Assembly (NCBI GenBank): GCA_009760855.2
Contig: WPIO01000065.1
Location: 631,001-695,000, forward strand
Reading direction: 5' to 3'
From: Cristatella mucedo
Taxonomy: Eukaryota; Bryozoa; Phylactolaemata; Cristatellidae
DNA length: 64,000 nucleotides
Made by a program: the position numbers and the translations under genes. Below the pieces are notes generated by a model. That model was not told the DNA's origin. It saw nothing but the letters and a program-made list of their open reading frames with translations, and ran no database searches. Of the stretch, positions 21,150 to 32,639 are shown piece by piece (the first letter of the stretch is position 1; every line of letters starts with the position of its first letter).

Positions 21150-22865
21150 GTGTCAAGGCCAAGGAGTCGCCAAAATTATGCGAGAACGTACGAATCTTCA
21201 TTCCAAGCAAGTCTCCGTTATAATGTAAAAGGTCTATTTGCTGGAACAGGTGGTCGAGTCATGAGCGCAGCCTGGTTGAAGAGGCGACTTTGCAATTGGC
21301 ATGAAGTTAGCAGGACCTGGCTGGTCTACTCTACCTCACAGCGGTCGGCAAATGACTTATGTTGTTTGATCTTCCCTACGTCAAGCCAAAATTCCCGATC
21401 GTACCTTAAATTGGCAAATGGTTTAGCCAGCAGACAAAACCTGAAAAACTATTTGCCCCATGAAAATAGCTCTTCTCACCGTCAGGCTTTTGCTTAACTA
21501 CAAGAAAAGAATTACTGAGGAGACTTCTCAAAGGAAGTGGAGTAGACACTGCTGCACAAATTTATTCTGAACAACAAGGATGACATGAAGTCTTGAAGAG
21601 AGTTCTGAGCAGCACCAAGTTCTTGGTTTCTCAAAACCTGGCATCGCGTGGTCACAGAGAGAGTTTTGGCCTGGCTGGTAAGAGAAACTGTGTTAACTTC
21701 TTGGAAATTCTTCATCTTCCAGCTCAATACGATCTTCTTCGGCAACCACACTTGGACCACATCATACAGAATCCAAAGTCAGTCAGCAAATGTAAAGTGC
21801 CTAGAAAGAAAATCGAAATCTCAGAGAGCGCTATATGGAATGCATAATTATTATTATTTTTAATATAGTCTCTTATCTGTCTGGTCAAACCAAGAAGAAA
21901 TATTTCATGGTGTATATGCATCCGGAGTCAGAGACAAGCTACTCTGAAACACATGGCGAATCTGCGAAACTGTGGAATTCTGTTTGACTCAACTCCTGAT
22001 TTGGCTCACCACAAAGATATATTCAAAATCAATCAATATGTCAATGTTGATTTTTCTAACAAAACAGTCATCATCAAAGAGTCTTTCCTGGGCTTTCCTC
22101 AAACCCACGCCTAAGATGCAGCAGCAGTTGAGGGTCTCATCTTGTACGAACTTGAATCGGACAAAATGTCCTTGCAAGATTGCAGGTCGCAGTGCTACGA
22201 CAATGTAGAAGTCATCTTTGGCCACTTGTCAGGTGTCCAAAAGAAAACACTGTCCAGAAATGAGAAGACAATATTTGTAAACTGTGATATCCGCAGCTTG
22301 AACCTGGCAGGAATTTATGCTGCAAGTCATGATTCCGCTGTCATTACTTTGTTTGGAACGATCGTCGAGACACAATAAAAGTCACGAGCACGTACTTATT
22401 TTTTTCAAGATCAACACTGAGGCGGGAAGAACTGAAGAAAGTCTTAGACATCACTGTCAAACGGGACTCGGCAACAAGATGGAGTGCAAGATTGAAGGTT
22501 ATGAAAGCTATCAATGATGGACTGGACAAAGGTGCACCATCTTTCGGAGCAACGGTCTGAGGACACAGGTGGAACACTTAAAACAAATGAAGAAGGTGGA
22601 AAGAGGGAAAGAAGAAAGAAGAGAAGCTGGCAGTCTTCTACTTTGTATTTTGAACTTAAACTTGTTGGCTCTGTTGCCATTTTGGTACAGCATTTTAAAG
22701 AAGATGGATTGCGTTATTAAAAGACAGCAGCATCTAAAGATAAACTTTAAAGGCACCTCTTGTGACCTCTATTCTCTTGAGATTGAGTTTTCAAGACTCC
22801 CAGAAGACATGTGCCAAAAAGAATCACTACTAGATGCCAAAAAGAGATGTGAACTTTGGTAATTT
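21150..22865 (+). pseudogene. hAT transposase relic (TTF zinc finger / DUF4371 type)
   Basis: In order on the plus strand: TTF-like segment (SRTWLVYSTSQRSANDLCCL, then LKNYLPHENSSSHRQAF); FLVSQNLASRGHRESFGLAG; the DUF4371 region (FDSTPDLAHHKDIF, QDCRSQCYDN, LSGVQKK); a DSATRWSARLK motif; and a C-terminal block (LLPFWYSILKKMDCVIKRQQ). These match, in the same order, the domain plan of hAT-type transposases related to ZMYM proteins. Frame changes repeatedly between the blocks, the catalytic CDS is not continuous, and an L2 tail lies at 21785. No terminal inverted repeats were found. Clearly a pseudogene. Confidence 0.75.
21785..21862 (+). mobile_element. Very short L2-type tail within the hAT relic
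   Basis: GCAAATGTAAAGTGCCTAGA...CAGAGAGCGCTATATGGAAT followed by (ATT)n: just the terminal hairpin and microsatellite of an L2-like LINE, about 78 bp. Confidence 0.7.
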
Positions 22866-22869
22866 GCTG

Positions 22870-23300
22870 TTGAATGTCTAATCCGCCGAAGGCAACAAAT
22901 GAGTTTGCGGTGTTTGCCTCGATCACAGGTCAAGGTGAATGTAATTTATGACCGAGCTAAAGGGCCCGGGCCCCCTGGCATATGTGAAGGGCCTGAATAT
23001 AGATTCAGTTCTCTTAAGGCACTATAAAGATGAATTATTGTAATGTATTGTGTTGTACTGATAGATATGTACAATATACATACAATCTGCGTGGTATTCT
23101 TCACGGGGTTTAAGATATTGCTAACATACTGTAAAATTAAAGATGGTCACCATCTGAATTTTCACGTACGCAGCTCGATGCTTTCTGGATTGTTACCACA
23201 TTACTAACAAATGAATTTCATAAAATTAGATACAGGTTGTCTCTATATAAATTATTAAATAAAATCATTTTAAAATATGCTTTTTATTTTTCCTCGAATG
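22870..23300. other. AT-rich spacer
   Basis: Nothing recognised; AT-rich, with no open frame of note. Confidence 0.5.
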
Positions 23301-23309
23301 CAGATTTTG

Positions 23310-23870
23310 CACCGTTTACTCGAAGCTTAGCAGTCAGTGAGAAGGGTTCGCCGGCTAAGGCAGCAAACACTTACGCCCATCTTTCAAAGCAAAGTTGGAG
23401 TTATTTGTGATTTGGGGCCGGTGTAGGCTAATTTTCATATAAACAAGTGGTTTCTGCAACCCTGTTGAACGGTAGGCTTACACATCAATGAACCGGCAAC
23501 ACACAGGAAGGTAGCAGAATGGATAAGGAAGCTAGCAGAATGTATGCGCACCAATCGCCGACAACAACTAGAAAACCAGTAACAATGGAAGCCACTCAGC
23601 TCTACGCCACCGAATCATTGCAGAAACGTCACATACGAAACACTCAACAACAGGAAGACACCGAAGAAGAAGCCGCGGGAGCTTCGTGCTGTAAAAGCTC
23701 AGCGAACGCCACACTTATAAAAAGTTTAAAAGTAGAAAGAGACTGAAAGTAAAATTCGGGCACTTTACGATTCAGGTCGTGGTTTGGAGTCTTTGCCCGA
23801 CAGTAGGCCGGGCTTAACACATAGGCTGGGCTTATCAATAGGTCAGCAGACACCCAGGCCCACATTGTAA
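23310..23870 (+). repeat. Unclassified interspersed repeat, copy A
   Basis: Shares with copy B (31045-31570) the start AGC(T)TxGCAGTCAxTGAG and the core GCCGCGGGAGCTTCGTGCTG, AGAAAGAGACTG and GACAGTAGGCCGGGCT. The middle is unlike copy B and includes a 75-codon open frame (23519-23746) without recognisable motifs. No terminal inverted repeats, tRNA promoter or poly-A tail seen. Confidence 0.55.
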
Positions 23871-23959
23871 TGCAACACAGAAATTTCCAGAGATTTTTTA
23901 TGGATATAAGCTATCTAATTATAATGAGCTCCGAATGTGTATCTCCGTCAGTAACTCCA

Positions 23960-26900
23960 CAAAGTCATAAAGACCATGTGGGCATTACGCAGGAGAGTTT
24001 TGTATAGCGCACTCACAGCCTAAGCGGCTTTCGGTACGCATTCGGTAGCACACAGACTTCGTCTCACGCAACAAACAGAAAGTGGGAAGCATAGCAGAGT
24101 CAGGAGAGCAGTTGAGGTAGCGAGTAGCCTAGAAGTAGCAGTTCAGGACCGCTGAAAAAGATGTGCCATAGTCGGCAGTTGGAGAGTAGATGTCGTTGCG
24201 TAAGAATTGTGGAAGCGAGTTCCACAGTCTAGGACCTGCAGAGCTAAAGCTTCTGTCGCCAACTGTCTTTAAGCGGAGGAATGGGACAGCTAATTTATTG
24301 TCCACACCGGACCCGAGGGCGCGAACAGGCTGAAACTGATGTAGCAGTTCAGCTAGGTACGAAGGAGCCAAGCCGTGGCGGGCCTTGTGGGTCAGCGTAA
24401 GAACTTTGCTCTGTATCCGTTGCTCAACCGGCAACCATCCTAGCTCTTCCAGCAAAGGTGACACGTGCTCAAACCGCTGGGACTTGAAGACCAGCCTGGC
24501 AGCCATATTCATAGTCCGCTGTAGTGGCAAAATAGCTTTCTTTGGCAACCCAGCCAAAAGGGAATTACAATAATCAAGCCGAGACAGAACTAAAGAGCTA
24601 GTTAAATTTTTTACAAGCCACTGTGGGAGACAGCTCCTAATCTTGGATAGGGATCGGATGTGATGGCTAGCTGTAGAGGCAGTCTTCTGAATGAAGCTTT
24701 TGAAATTGAGGCAGCTGTCGAACACGACACCTAGATTACGAGCACGTGGTGAAGGTCGCGAAATAGCATCACCTATTAGAACAGCAAAGCCTTTTAATCC
24801 AGCCACACGCTTAGGGTGTCCTATGAGCAGCAGTTCGGTTTTATCGTCATTTAATTTCAGGAAGTTTTCAGACATTCAGGATCGAATATCGGCAAGGCAA
24901 GCATTCAGTTTCTCAGTTGCTGCAGCAGATTCCGACGGTTTAAATGATAAATACAACTGAGTATCGTCAGCATAGAAGTGATATCCTATTCCATGGGCCT
25001 TAATCACTTTTCCCTGAGGTTGCGTATAAATGGAGAACAGCATGGGACAAAGTACAGACCCTTGAGGGACTCCACAGGTGACCCTTCTCTTGTCTGAGAC
25101 CTGACCCCCACACGACACGGATTAAACACGATCAGACAAGTATGATTTAAACCACGCCAGTGCTTCGTCTGCCAGACCAATCGTTGTTCTCAATCGTTCA
25201 AGAAGAACTTCGTGATCAATGGTGTCGAAGGCAGCAGATAGATCTAGCAGAGCTAGGGCAGTGACATTCCCGTCGTCGTTGCCACGTAGAATGTCATTGT
25301 TAACACGGAGGAGAGCAGTTTCAGTAGAGTGCTGCCTCTTGAAACCTGATTGAAACGTTTCTGACATTCCATTATTTTCAATATGTTCATGTTCAACTAG
25401 CTGCTTAGCAACAATTTTTCAAGAATCTTTGATAATAACGGAAGAAGGGAAACTGGATGATAGTTTGCTAGGACCTCTGTGTCTAATCCAGGCTTTTTGA
25501 GAATAGGTCTAACGATTGCCGATTTGAAGGACATGGGGACGACCCCTTTTCCCAAAGAAGCAATTAAAATCTTGGTTATGGCAGGGCTAAGTTGGTCTGC
25601 AAGTGAAGACCACAGAGATGAAGGTATAGGGTCTTCAGGAGACGAGCTCTTTTTGCTAGACCTTATTAAGGCAGCCACATCACAGGCAGAAACATCGGAG
25701 AACCTTTTAAGAAAGGTCACAGATTGAGGAACGGCGATTGGTTTGGTCGGAGAGGGCTTAATGGAGGCACGAATGTGCTCAATTTTTCCAGTAAAGAAGG
25801 CTGAAAACTTTTCGGCTGATCACTTAATATCTGGAGAGTCAGACCTGACAGCATTGGCCAGTAAATGGTTTACTGTCTTATAAATCCGTTTAGTGTCCGA
25901 CTGGCAGGAATTCAGTTTTCTAATGAAAAAAGAAGCCCTGGCTTTTTAAAGCTTTCGTGTGTAAACACGAAGGAAGTCTTTAAAATTGACTATGTCTGCC
26001 TCAGACCCCGATTTCTTGAAACGACGTTCCAGCCTGCGCTTAACACGGCGCATCTTAAGGAGTTTTTTTCTAAATTGAAAGGAATCTCGACGACTTTGAA
26101 CACGGATAGAGCGAACGGAAGCATGCTTGTCAAGAGCACTCCTGAGTGTCATGTTCATCGCATCAGTGAGGGTATCGAGGCTGCCGGTCGAGTCTGAATG
26201 CAGATCAAGAAGGCCTGCATCACAAACAGATTTAAAAAACTTGTCCATGTATATGCTTTGTAAGTTACGTCGTTTGGCAAATTCGACATTGCCCTGCACG
26301 TACGAGGGAGCAGGAACAGTAAACGAGACCGAACAATGATCTGAGAGGGTCAGTGGGCACACCACAAAGTCAGTGGGGAGGACATCCTTAGTGATCACGA
26401 GATCTAGAATGTGGCCACCGACGTGGGTGCTATGATTAACGTGTTGGGCCAAACCGAAATTCTCCAGACAGTCAAGAAATGAGCGGACCTGGCTGTTGCT
26501 AGTGTTGTCAACGTGAATATTGAAGTCTCCTACAATCAGTAGCGGCCTGTCACACACAAATATTTTAGCGAGGAACTCTGAAAACTCCTCTATAAACAAG
26601 TTTAGACAGCCAGAAGGAGGCCGGTATATCACAACGGTGAGAGGCATTGTCTTTGATGAAGACCTGATAGCAACCGATTCAAATGATGACCCATGCGAGA
26701 AACTTCACGTTTTATAGCCAAACGATTCGCGAACAACAATTGCAACCCCACCACCAACCTTGTCATAACGCATGGACTGATAGAATGAGACCCGGGTGGG
26801 GTGGTCTCGGAAATACAGCTACTGGAACAAGGCGTCATCCAGGTTTCGGTAAGCAGAAATGCATCTAGCTTCTCCTGGACCACCTGATCGCGGATAATTA

Positions 26901-27430
26901 ACCCCTTGGTTTTTAGCGAGCGGATATTTAGTAGGCGGAATTTAAGAGGCTGTCCAACAACTGGGCGACGGCGATGAAGTGGCTCGTATTCTTTACCGTT
27001 TGCGTCCGGCCCGGCGGACGCTGGCTCTTCGAATTTGAATTGGACCTTGGTAACGGCCGTGGGACGACATTTCACAACGTGCAGGGCTACAGCGGGTGGG
27101 GTACTACCACAACAAGTACTATTTAGCGCTTTAAACTTACGAGTTGTAGGTTTGATAGCCGAGCTGTTGATGGGGCGAACGCAGGATGCAGGTGGGTTCT
27201 CACTGACCCGCCGGAGAAGGCCCGCCGGTAGGTATCGACTAATGGCGACATCGCATCTTATGCTAAGCAGGTCCTGTTTTGGGTAGCATATCTGAGGACA
27301 GCTCATAAATAGTCACAGCAAAGATAGCAGCGGAATACCCGAAGGTATTACGGAGAAATCAAGTAAAGGTCCACACCAAGCTAGGAGTCGCCCGAGGCCG
27401 CTCTTTAGCGCGGGGAGGAATGCCTCAATA
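23960..27430 (-). mobile_element. L2-A LINE, nearly full length
   Basis: About 3.4 kb: 5' region, endonuclease, reverse transcriptase, carboxy-terminal domain, 3' UTR and a tail with AGCCGCTTAGGCTGTGAGTG and GCGCTATACAAAA. It is the longest LINE copy of the window. The element belongs by motif to the L2/CR1 group: apurinic-type endonuclease plus RT with the HSTE-TALL and GVPQGSVL blocks. Broken by at least two frameshifts and four in-frame stops, so inactive but probably not very old. Confidence 0.88.
24129..27306 (-). pseudogene. L2-A ORF2: endonuclease plus reverse transcriptase, broken
   Basis: The endonuclease part shows LLNIRSLKTKG, LLTETWM, VVIYRPPSG, VGDFNIHVD and LTLSDHCS, that is all the metal and catalytic boxes. 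The RT part shows SPEDPIPSSL, HSTETALLRV, LDLSAAFDTIDHEVL, GVPQGSVL and YHFYADDTQLYL; then comes the family's C-terminal block (LDYCNSLLAGLPKKAILPLQ, LWNSLPQFLR). Breaks: frameshift near 26785, stop at 26705-26707, stop just after RKL (25943), a stop near 25787, a one-base loss in an A-run near 25410, a stop at 25119-25121, and a stop at 24876-24878. Confidence 0.9.
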
Positions 27431-27523
27431 ACATGATACGGTTGGCGCTACAATAAACAAAAGCCATGGTAAGCTATTCATCTGAAAACGGATAAAATTT
27501 TAGCACCCCAGAACTGATCGGTC

Positions 27524-27625
27524 TTATTAATAACAATAATAATAATTAAACACTTCATTAAGCGCCCTCCGAGAACTCAATCTCTCCCTAGGTGCTTTAC
27601 GTTTGGCATAGTCATGGAGAGAGAT
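27524..27625 (-). mobile_element. L2-B tail fragment
   Basis: (AAT)n followed by TTAAGCGCCCTCCGAGAACT and CCTAGGTGCTTTACG: terminal hairpin only. It ends about 170 bp upstream of the receptor frame. Confidence 0.75.
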
Positions 27626-27798
27626 GCAACTCATCTCGTGCGATTCATTCACTAAATTTCTGCAGCTCACCTGAGTAAAAAGCCTGCTCCGTTTCTCTGC
27701 TCTCACGTCTGATGGTAGCATTCCAATGACATTTTAGTTTGTTTTTCTATCGAGTCTGGCAATGTGCACATTTCTGCAGCGCCGTTTACATTCTCCAG

Positions 27799-28725
27799 AT
27801 GGAAGGTGAAGTCGTGCCAGAATGCTGGAACACATCGGATGATGCAGGTCCAGACATAGCGAAGATAGCTGCATATCCTACTGATGTGACAATCTTAACC
27901 GTCAACTCGTTTTACTTGGCGATCACTGCCACAACCAGAGGACGGCGGAGCCGTCTCGGACAATATATGTCATTTGGTTTCCTGCTCATTGGCATGATTC
28001 CAGCTCTGGTTCGCATTGGACAGCTAGGATATCACGAATTCATTCCTGATATTAACCCATATTCATGCGTAGTTCTGGGCATAGCTCAGCATGCGGCGGC
28101 CAACAGCTTGGCGTTTTTTCTTTCTGGCATAGCATACGATAGATTTCTAGTGCTTGAGTATCCGTTGAACTACGAGACATTATTCTTCCAACGCCGTCCA
28201 TATTTGATGTTAGCCATTTTCATTGCCATCCCGACGGCAGCACTGTCTTCGACATTATGGTCAGCAAAATCGTTCTGCTACGACACTTCGTCTGGTTGCA
28301 TTGGACGCACATTAGAAGATGCAACTAAGAGCGTCGCCGTCTATCTTGTCTTCGTCATGCAAGCATTCACTCTAGGTTGGTTTATCTGCTGCTACGCACG
28401 AATATGGAGGATCGCCAGAAAAGCGGCTCGGAGAGAGCTTCGCCACAGCCGTGCAGCGCTGAGGACGCTGGGTATTCTGGGCATTGAGCACTCAATATTC
28501 GTTATAGTACCGCTCATTCAGGGTATAGTCGACTTCTTCCTCAGTGGGCCCGCCAAGGTTGAGCTCTACCGAGCGCTGCTGATTGCTTATAGTGGTAACG
28601 AGATCGTGGCTCCGACTATATACGTAGCCTTGGACCGCACATATAAGACTGCTATAAGAAAAATTATTTGCAAGAGAAAGCCCACGGCAGCAAGCAACAT
28701 CAGTTCTAACAGTTCTGTTACATAG
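27799..28725 (+). CDS. Class A (rhodopsin-like) 7TM receptor, orphan, single exon
   Basis: 308 codons from the first ATG of the open frame (27799). The frame is open further upstream but without an ATG. Seven hydrophobic segments are visible. An N-terminal N-x-S/T site (NTS) follows WECWN-like sequence; a cysteine opens TM3 and two follow in loop 2 (SFCYDTSSGC); TM3 ends in the DRY variant DRF followed by LVLEYPLNYE; TM7 has APTIY in place of NPxxY, followed by a basic helix-8 stretch (RKIICKRKP); the tail is Ser/Asn-rich. TM6 lacks the usual CWxP. Length suits a small peptide- or amine-type receptor, but the ligand cannot be told. It stands alone between LINE copies, and no introns are needed. 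It may be a lineage-specific, possibly retrocopied receptor. Confidence 0.8.
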   Translation: MEGEVVPECWNTSDDAGPDIAKIAAYPTDVTILTVNSFYLAITATTRGRRSRLGQYMSFGFLLIGMIPALVRIGQLGYHEFIPDINPYSCVVLGIAQHAAANSLAFFLSGIAYDRFLVLEYPLNYETLFFQRRPYLMLAIFIAIPTAALSSTLWSAKSFCYDTSSGCIGRTLEDATKSVAVYLVFVMQAFTLGWFICCYARIWRIARKAARRELRHSRAALRTLGILGIEHSIFVIVPLIQGIVDFFLSGPAKVELYRALLIAYSGNEIVAPTIYVALDRTYKTAIRKIICKRKPTAASNISSNSSVT

Positions 28726-28759
28726 ATGTTTGAATGAAATCTGAGCATTCTAAATAATA

Positions 28760-28855
28760 AGCCCCGGTTTCCATGTCTCTCTCCGTCTTTCTCCAACTGC
28801 GCCTCTCTCTCTTTCTCTATCTCCATAGCATCTCTTTTTCTCTCTTCAACCAACC
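28760..28855 (+). repeat. CT-rich low-complexity stretch
   Basis: Imperfect (TCTC)n pyrimidine tract just downstream of the receptor stop codon. Confidence 0.7.
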
Positions 28856-29029
28856 TTACTTTGTAAACACGATCCAATATCCAAGAGCCTTCGGAAAAGC
28901 TCCGTGTATTAGTGTTCTGGAACAATGATGGCAGCTATGGCAGTGGCTTCAAATGCAGCTGCTGCCTTATGAATTTATGATGTGAAAACTCATGGAATAC
29001 AAAAAATGGTGCTATGCGGATTTTATGTA

Positions 29030-29700
29030 ATAGAAAATAAACTTGTATAGCCCCCTTGGAGAACACGATCTATTTCTAGATACTTTAAACATGCTCTATA
29101 AGGAAGCATGTTCGAATGTTTAGTGGTAGAATGCTCAATGTCAACAAGCGTAACATGGTTAAAGATGCCATACACAGCTTCAGCATGCAAATATGATTGG
29201 TGGCAGTATGCACGGTTTCAGCACCCGTAAACACACGAAGGACATATCACAAGGACCCAATAAATGCTGTGATTAAAAGACTCGTTTTTAGCTTCTTTTT
29301 AAATGCCGCCAAGTCAAGGGATGTCGTGACTTCAGTAAGAGATGAGTTACGGGATTAGGGAGCAAAAGTACTAAAGGCAAGGTTATCAAAGGATTCGAAT
29401 CTCGTACGAGGTGTTGCTCAATGATTTGATTCTGAAAAGTGGGTGGTACGATGCCTAGCCTGGTCGAAGAGTAGATCTCATAAGAAGGCTGGAGACGATG
29501 GATGATGGGACCTAAAATTGCGAGACGAAACCCCAAATTAGACGAGTCGCTTGACTGTGAACCAGTACAGATCGGAGGGAAGTGGTGTGACGAGGCAACT
29601 TCGACGCTCACGACAGGTAAGCCTGGCTGCAGAGTTTGCACGAACTGTAAGGGAGCCCATTTTTACAGGCCATTAGATCAGCAAGCTGGGCGTTACAGAA
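29030..29700 (-). mobile_element. L2-B LINE, 3' part
   Basis: Tail remnant AGCCCCCTTGGAGAACACGA, inverted 3' UTR, and the ORF2 C-terminal block (PIIHRLQPSYEIYSSTRLGI) with frame breaks. No intact microsatellite remains, which suggests age. Confidence 0.75.
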
Positions 29701-29704
29701 GTCG

Positions 29705-30145
29705 GGACAGAATGTCAGACATGCATGAATCTTACTTGAAGCACCGGATGGATATGAAGAGACGCTTGCTTAATACTCCCGGCATTTTCGCGAGCCAACT
29801 TGCAGGCTCTCCCTCTCTCGCTCACACACGCTCGGCTGTATATCACTTCAACATAATGTTTATCAGGCCTGCAGTAACCAAAGTGGCCAATCTTAAAGTT
29901 TGCCTTTCGAACATTAAGTAAATATGCAATACAACACTCATTAAGCACGACATGATTCTTGACGACAACCTGAGTAGTTTGCCTTGAATAAAACGTGGCT
30001 GCAATTGAATAACCGGCTGACCATAACTGACGCCTCCTTAGCAGGCTTATCTTTCTTGCGTACCATGATCAATCAAAACCAGCGGTGTAGTCGACATGTT
30101 AGCACGTTCCTCCCTCATTTTCAGATCATTTGCAGTCCCATCCAA
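29705..30145. other. Unassigned spacer
   Basis: No recognised element. Short open frames lack motifs. Confidence 0.4.
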
Positions 30146-30149
30146 GCAG

Positions 30150-30560
30150 TCTTTCAAATCTCTTATTTTTAGTCCCTCCGACAAGAAGTGGCCAATGGTG
30201 GCAGTAATCTTTTGCCCTCCGCCAGGTACCAAGTACTCATTATTTCAGATTTCAGTGATTTCATTTCAAATTTTGGTGCAAGAAATTGACCTTTCCTGGA
30301 TATGGATAATATGACCTTGATTATGCTTATTCAACTGAGGCCAAAAGTGACACATTTCATGCTCAGCCAGCACATTTTCTCTCGTGGCTCATGTGCATAA
30401 CCTCTGTTATGCAAAGGTCACGCACTCGATCAAATATTTCCCTAGAATTGAGGGCATTGGTTCCCTATTACTCGCATGAACAGACATCTAACTCTAGAAA
30501 AAATCCGTTTCGTCTCTTCGATTAATGGCTTGTGTCGCAGGCACGATTAACCGTTGTTTC
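30150..30560 (+). mobile_element. L2-B endonuclease-domain fragment
   Basis: VAVIFCPPPGTKYSLFQISV reads as the Y-R-P-P-G block of L2 endonucleases with the tyrosine and arginine changed, followed by WIWII in place of the VGDFNI box. Similar to 10480-10870 and 49200-49320. Confidence 0.5.
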
Positions 30561-30564
30561 TATC

Positions 30565-31040
30565 TCTATAATAAGATAGGCTAGTTAGTCATTTAATTCA
30601 TCCGTCACAGCCACTGACGTCCCGTTAACACTTAAATCTTGGCGTTACATTTTGTACTGTTAAAAAGACTTTACAAAAATGGGTTCGAAAAGGAGAAGAT
30701 AATTTAATAATTTTCGCATGTAGTTGCAACATGTACTCCCGTTGGTGAAATTGATCATTGGAATTCTAGAACTTGACAGCAGTATAGCTGAGTGGGCGTA
30801 TTGAAAGCTGCCAGAGTGAGCGAGACCGACCGGAAGTCGCGCTGCACCTGCCTTTGGTAAGCGATATACGTAGGAACGTCCGTACGCTTCGTACATGCAA
30901 CTCGATGCTTATTCGCTAACCGGCGCTGACAAATACGTTTCGTACAACTCAATTTAAGTTTTTTATAAGTAATTCTTAAATATATTACTTTCTAAATACG
31001 TTTTCGTTGGTCCTCCTAGATAGATTTTTCTCCGAACACT
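30565..31040. other. Unassigned spacer
   Basis: Nothing recognised. Confidence 0.4.
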
Positions 31041-31044
31041 AAAA

Positions 31045-31570
31045 ACAGTGAGCTTGGCAGTCATTGAGGCGGACTCACCATCTAGGTAAGCGGACGCTCA
31101 GTCCTGCCTTATAAAGCAAAGTTGGGGTTTTCGTGACTTTTTGCGAAAGCAATTTCCGTATGAAACCTGTACTTTCCGAAGGACTTTGTGAAGCGGCGAT
31201 TTTTCTCAGCTGTGACCTGGGAATAGAATGCTAACAAGCGGAATTTAAGTGTACCTATCGCAGTCAAAGACGAGAAAAAAAGCAGAAAAGGTAGTCACTC
31301 AGATCGCCGCACTGTTAAAAGTCAACAGAAATGTCGCATGCGACAAACTCTATAAAAGGAAAGATGCTGATGAAGCAGCCGCGGGAGCTTCGTGCTGTTA
31401 AAGCTCTGCGAACGCCTACTCACTTTTTCAAATATAAGAGCAGAAAGAGACTGGAGGTAAGATTCGAGCACTTCACTAACCAGATTGTAGTTTGAAGACC
31501 TCGCCTGACAGTAGGCCGGGCTCACCAGCTAGCCAGAGCTTACCGTTTGGTCAGCGGACACACAGGCCTT
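31045..31570 (+). repeat. Unclassified interspersed repeat, copy B
   Basis: Same order of blocks as copy A: GAGCTTGGCAGTCATTGAGG at the start; GCAGCCGCGGGAGCTTCGTG, AAGCTCTGCGAACGCC, AGCAGAAAGAGACTGGAGGT and CTGACAGTAGGCCGGGCTCA near the end. Internal 250 bp diverged. Copy C is at 40752-41110. Confidence 0.55.
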
Positions 31571-31984
31571 GAGATTATTAAAGCCATCTGGACATAAAAT
31601 AACATCCCTTAGTCACCATTACACTCGCATTACCCAATATATTAGACAAAATAAGAGAAAATATGAGATATTGGACATTAAAAATACCATATTATTATTA
31701 TTTTAGATTTAATTACACACACACAGTTCTTACACACAACCACTAACTTATGAAAATATTCACCCACCTTTTGGGAAGAAAGTTCTTGCCCACAAACGAG
31801 TAGTGGTCGAGCGCCTGCACTTGACGTTGAATGATTTGCAGGGGTGCTCGATTACTAGGCCTACAGTCCATGCGTACAGTAATTTTAACTTTAACACAGC
31901 GATGTATAATTGACTCAGAAAACCGAGCGCGTGCTGTATCCTTTTCACAATCTCCATCAACTTGTTAATGAGTACATGCATGTT

Positions 31985-32190
31985 AGAAAAACCGCGAAGA
32001 GCGAAGCCACGAAAGTCGAAGCACGAAGCGACGAGGGACGACTGTTTTTAGAATGTCATTAGCAGGTTTTCTATGCTCTAACCATAAAAATATTCTTTTT
32101 ATAAATAAGCAATCGTACTTCAGGGAAATTTACTTATCACGGTAGATTCTGGAACGGATTAACCTTGATAAACGAGGGACGACTGCATGT
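31985..32190. mobile_element. Ends resembling pogo/Tigger-like DNA transposons
   Basis: CGAGGGACGACTG occurs twice in the same orientation (near 32032 and 32173), the second preceded by TGGAACGGATTAACCTTGAT. CAGTCGTCCCTCG-type termini are typical of pogo-like elements. No matching left terminus was found, so these are probably two right ends of deleted non-autonomous copies. Confidence 0.35.
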
Positions 32191-32462
32191 GAGGTTCGTG
32201 CAATGCAGACCTGCACTGCGGTGAAACCACACGAGGCCACAACTGGGCGCTGAAAACGACAGTTTATCGTCGGCCGGTTACTAGCGGTTATGCATGCTCT
32301 CTCCGCAGCGTGCACTGGTCTAACGGAATTAACTACGCCAACTCCTGAAGGGTATGATAACGTTCCCGTACGCCAGGGATCGCTAGCGATGGACCCGACC
32401 CCGAAAGCTGACAGTTACAGCACAGCAAGATACAAAACGGCCACCCGAGTAAATAAATAAAT

Positions 32463-32633
32463 ACTAGCTGATTTAACAGCCTCTTTTTGTCTAGCAACAG
32501 AAGAGTCTTTACGGCGATCACCACCGCTTGCAGTGGCGATAAAGGATCGCCCACCGCAGGATTCGAACCCTCGACCTCGGGACCGAGGTCGTGAAAAGCA
32601 ACCGCCTTACCTAGTGAGCCATTACGGCTCAAG
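32463..32633 (-). mobile_element. tRNA-derived SINE
   Basis: Inverted copy: tail AGCTGATTTAACAGCCTCTT, body AAAGGATCGCCCACCGCAGG, B box complement GATTCGAACCC, palindrome GACCTCGGGACCGAGGTC, and A-box region CCTAGTGAGCCA. One of the best preserved copies. Confidence 0.88.
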
Positions 32634-32639
32634 CCAGCG

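Noticed and set aside
32463-32633. tRNA genes suggested by good A and B boxes (also 4795, 14697, 33665, 36686)
   Set aside because: All copies share a non-tRNA body and tail and lack a full cloverleaf with matching acceptor stem: SINEs, not tRNA genes.
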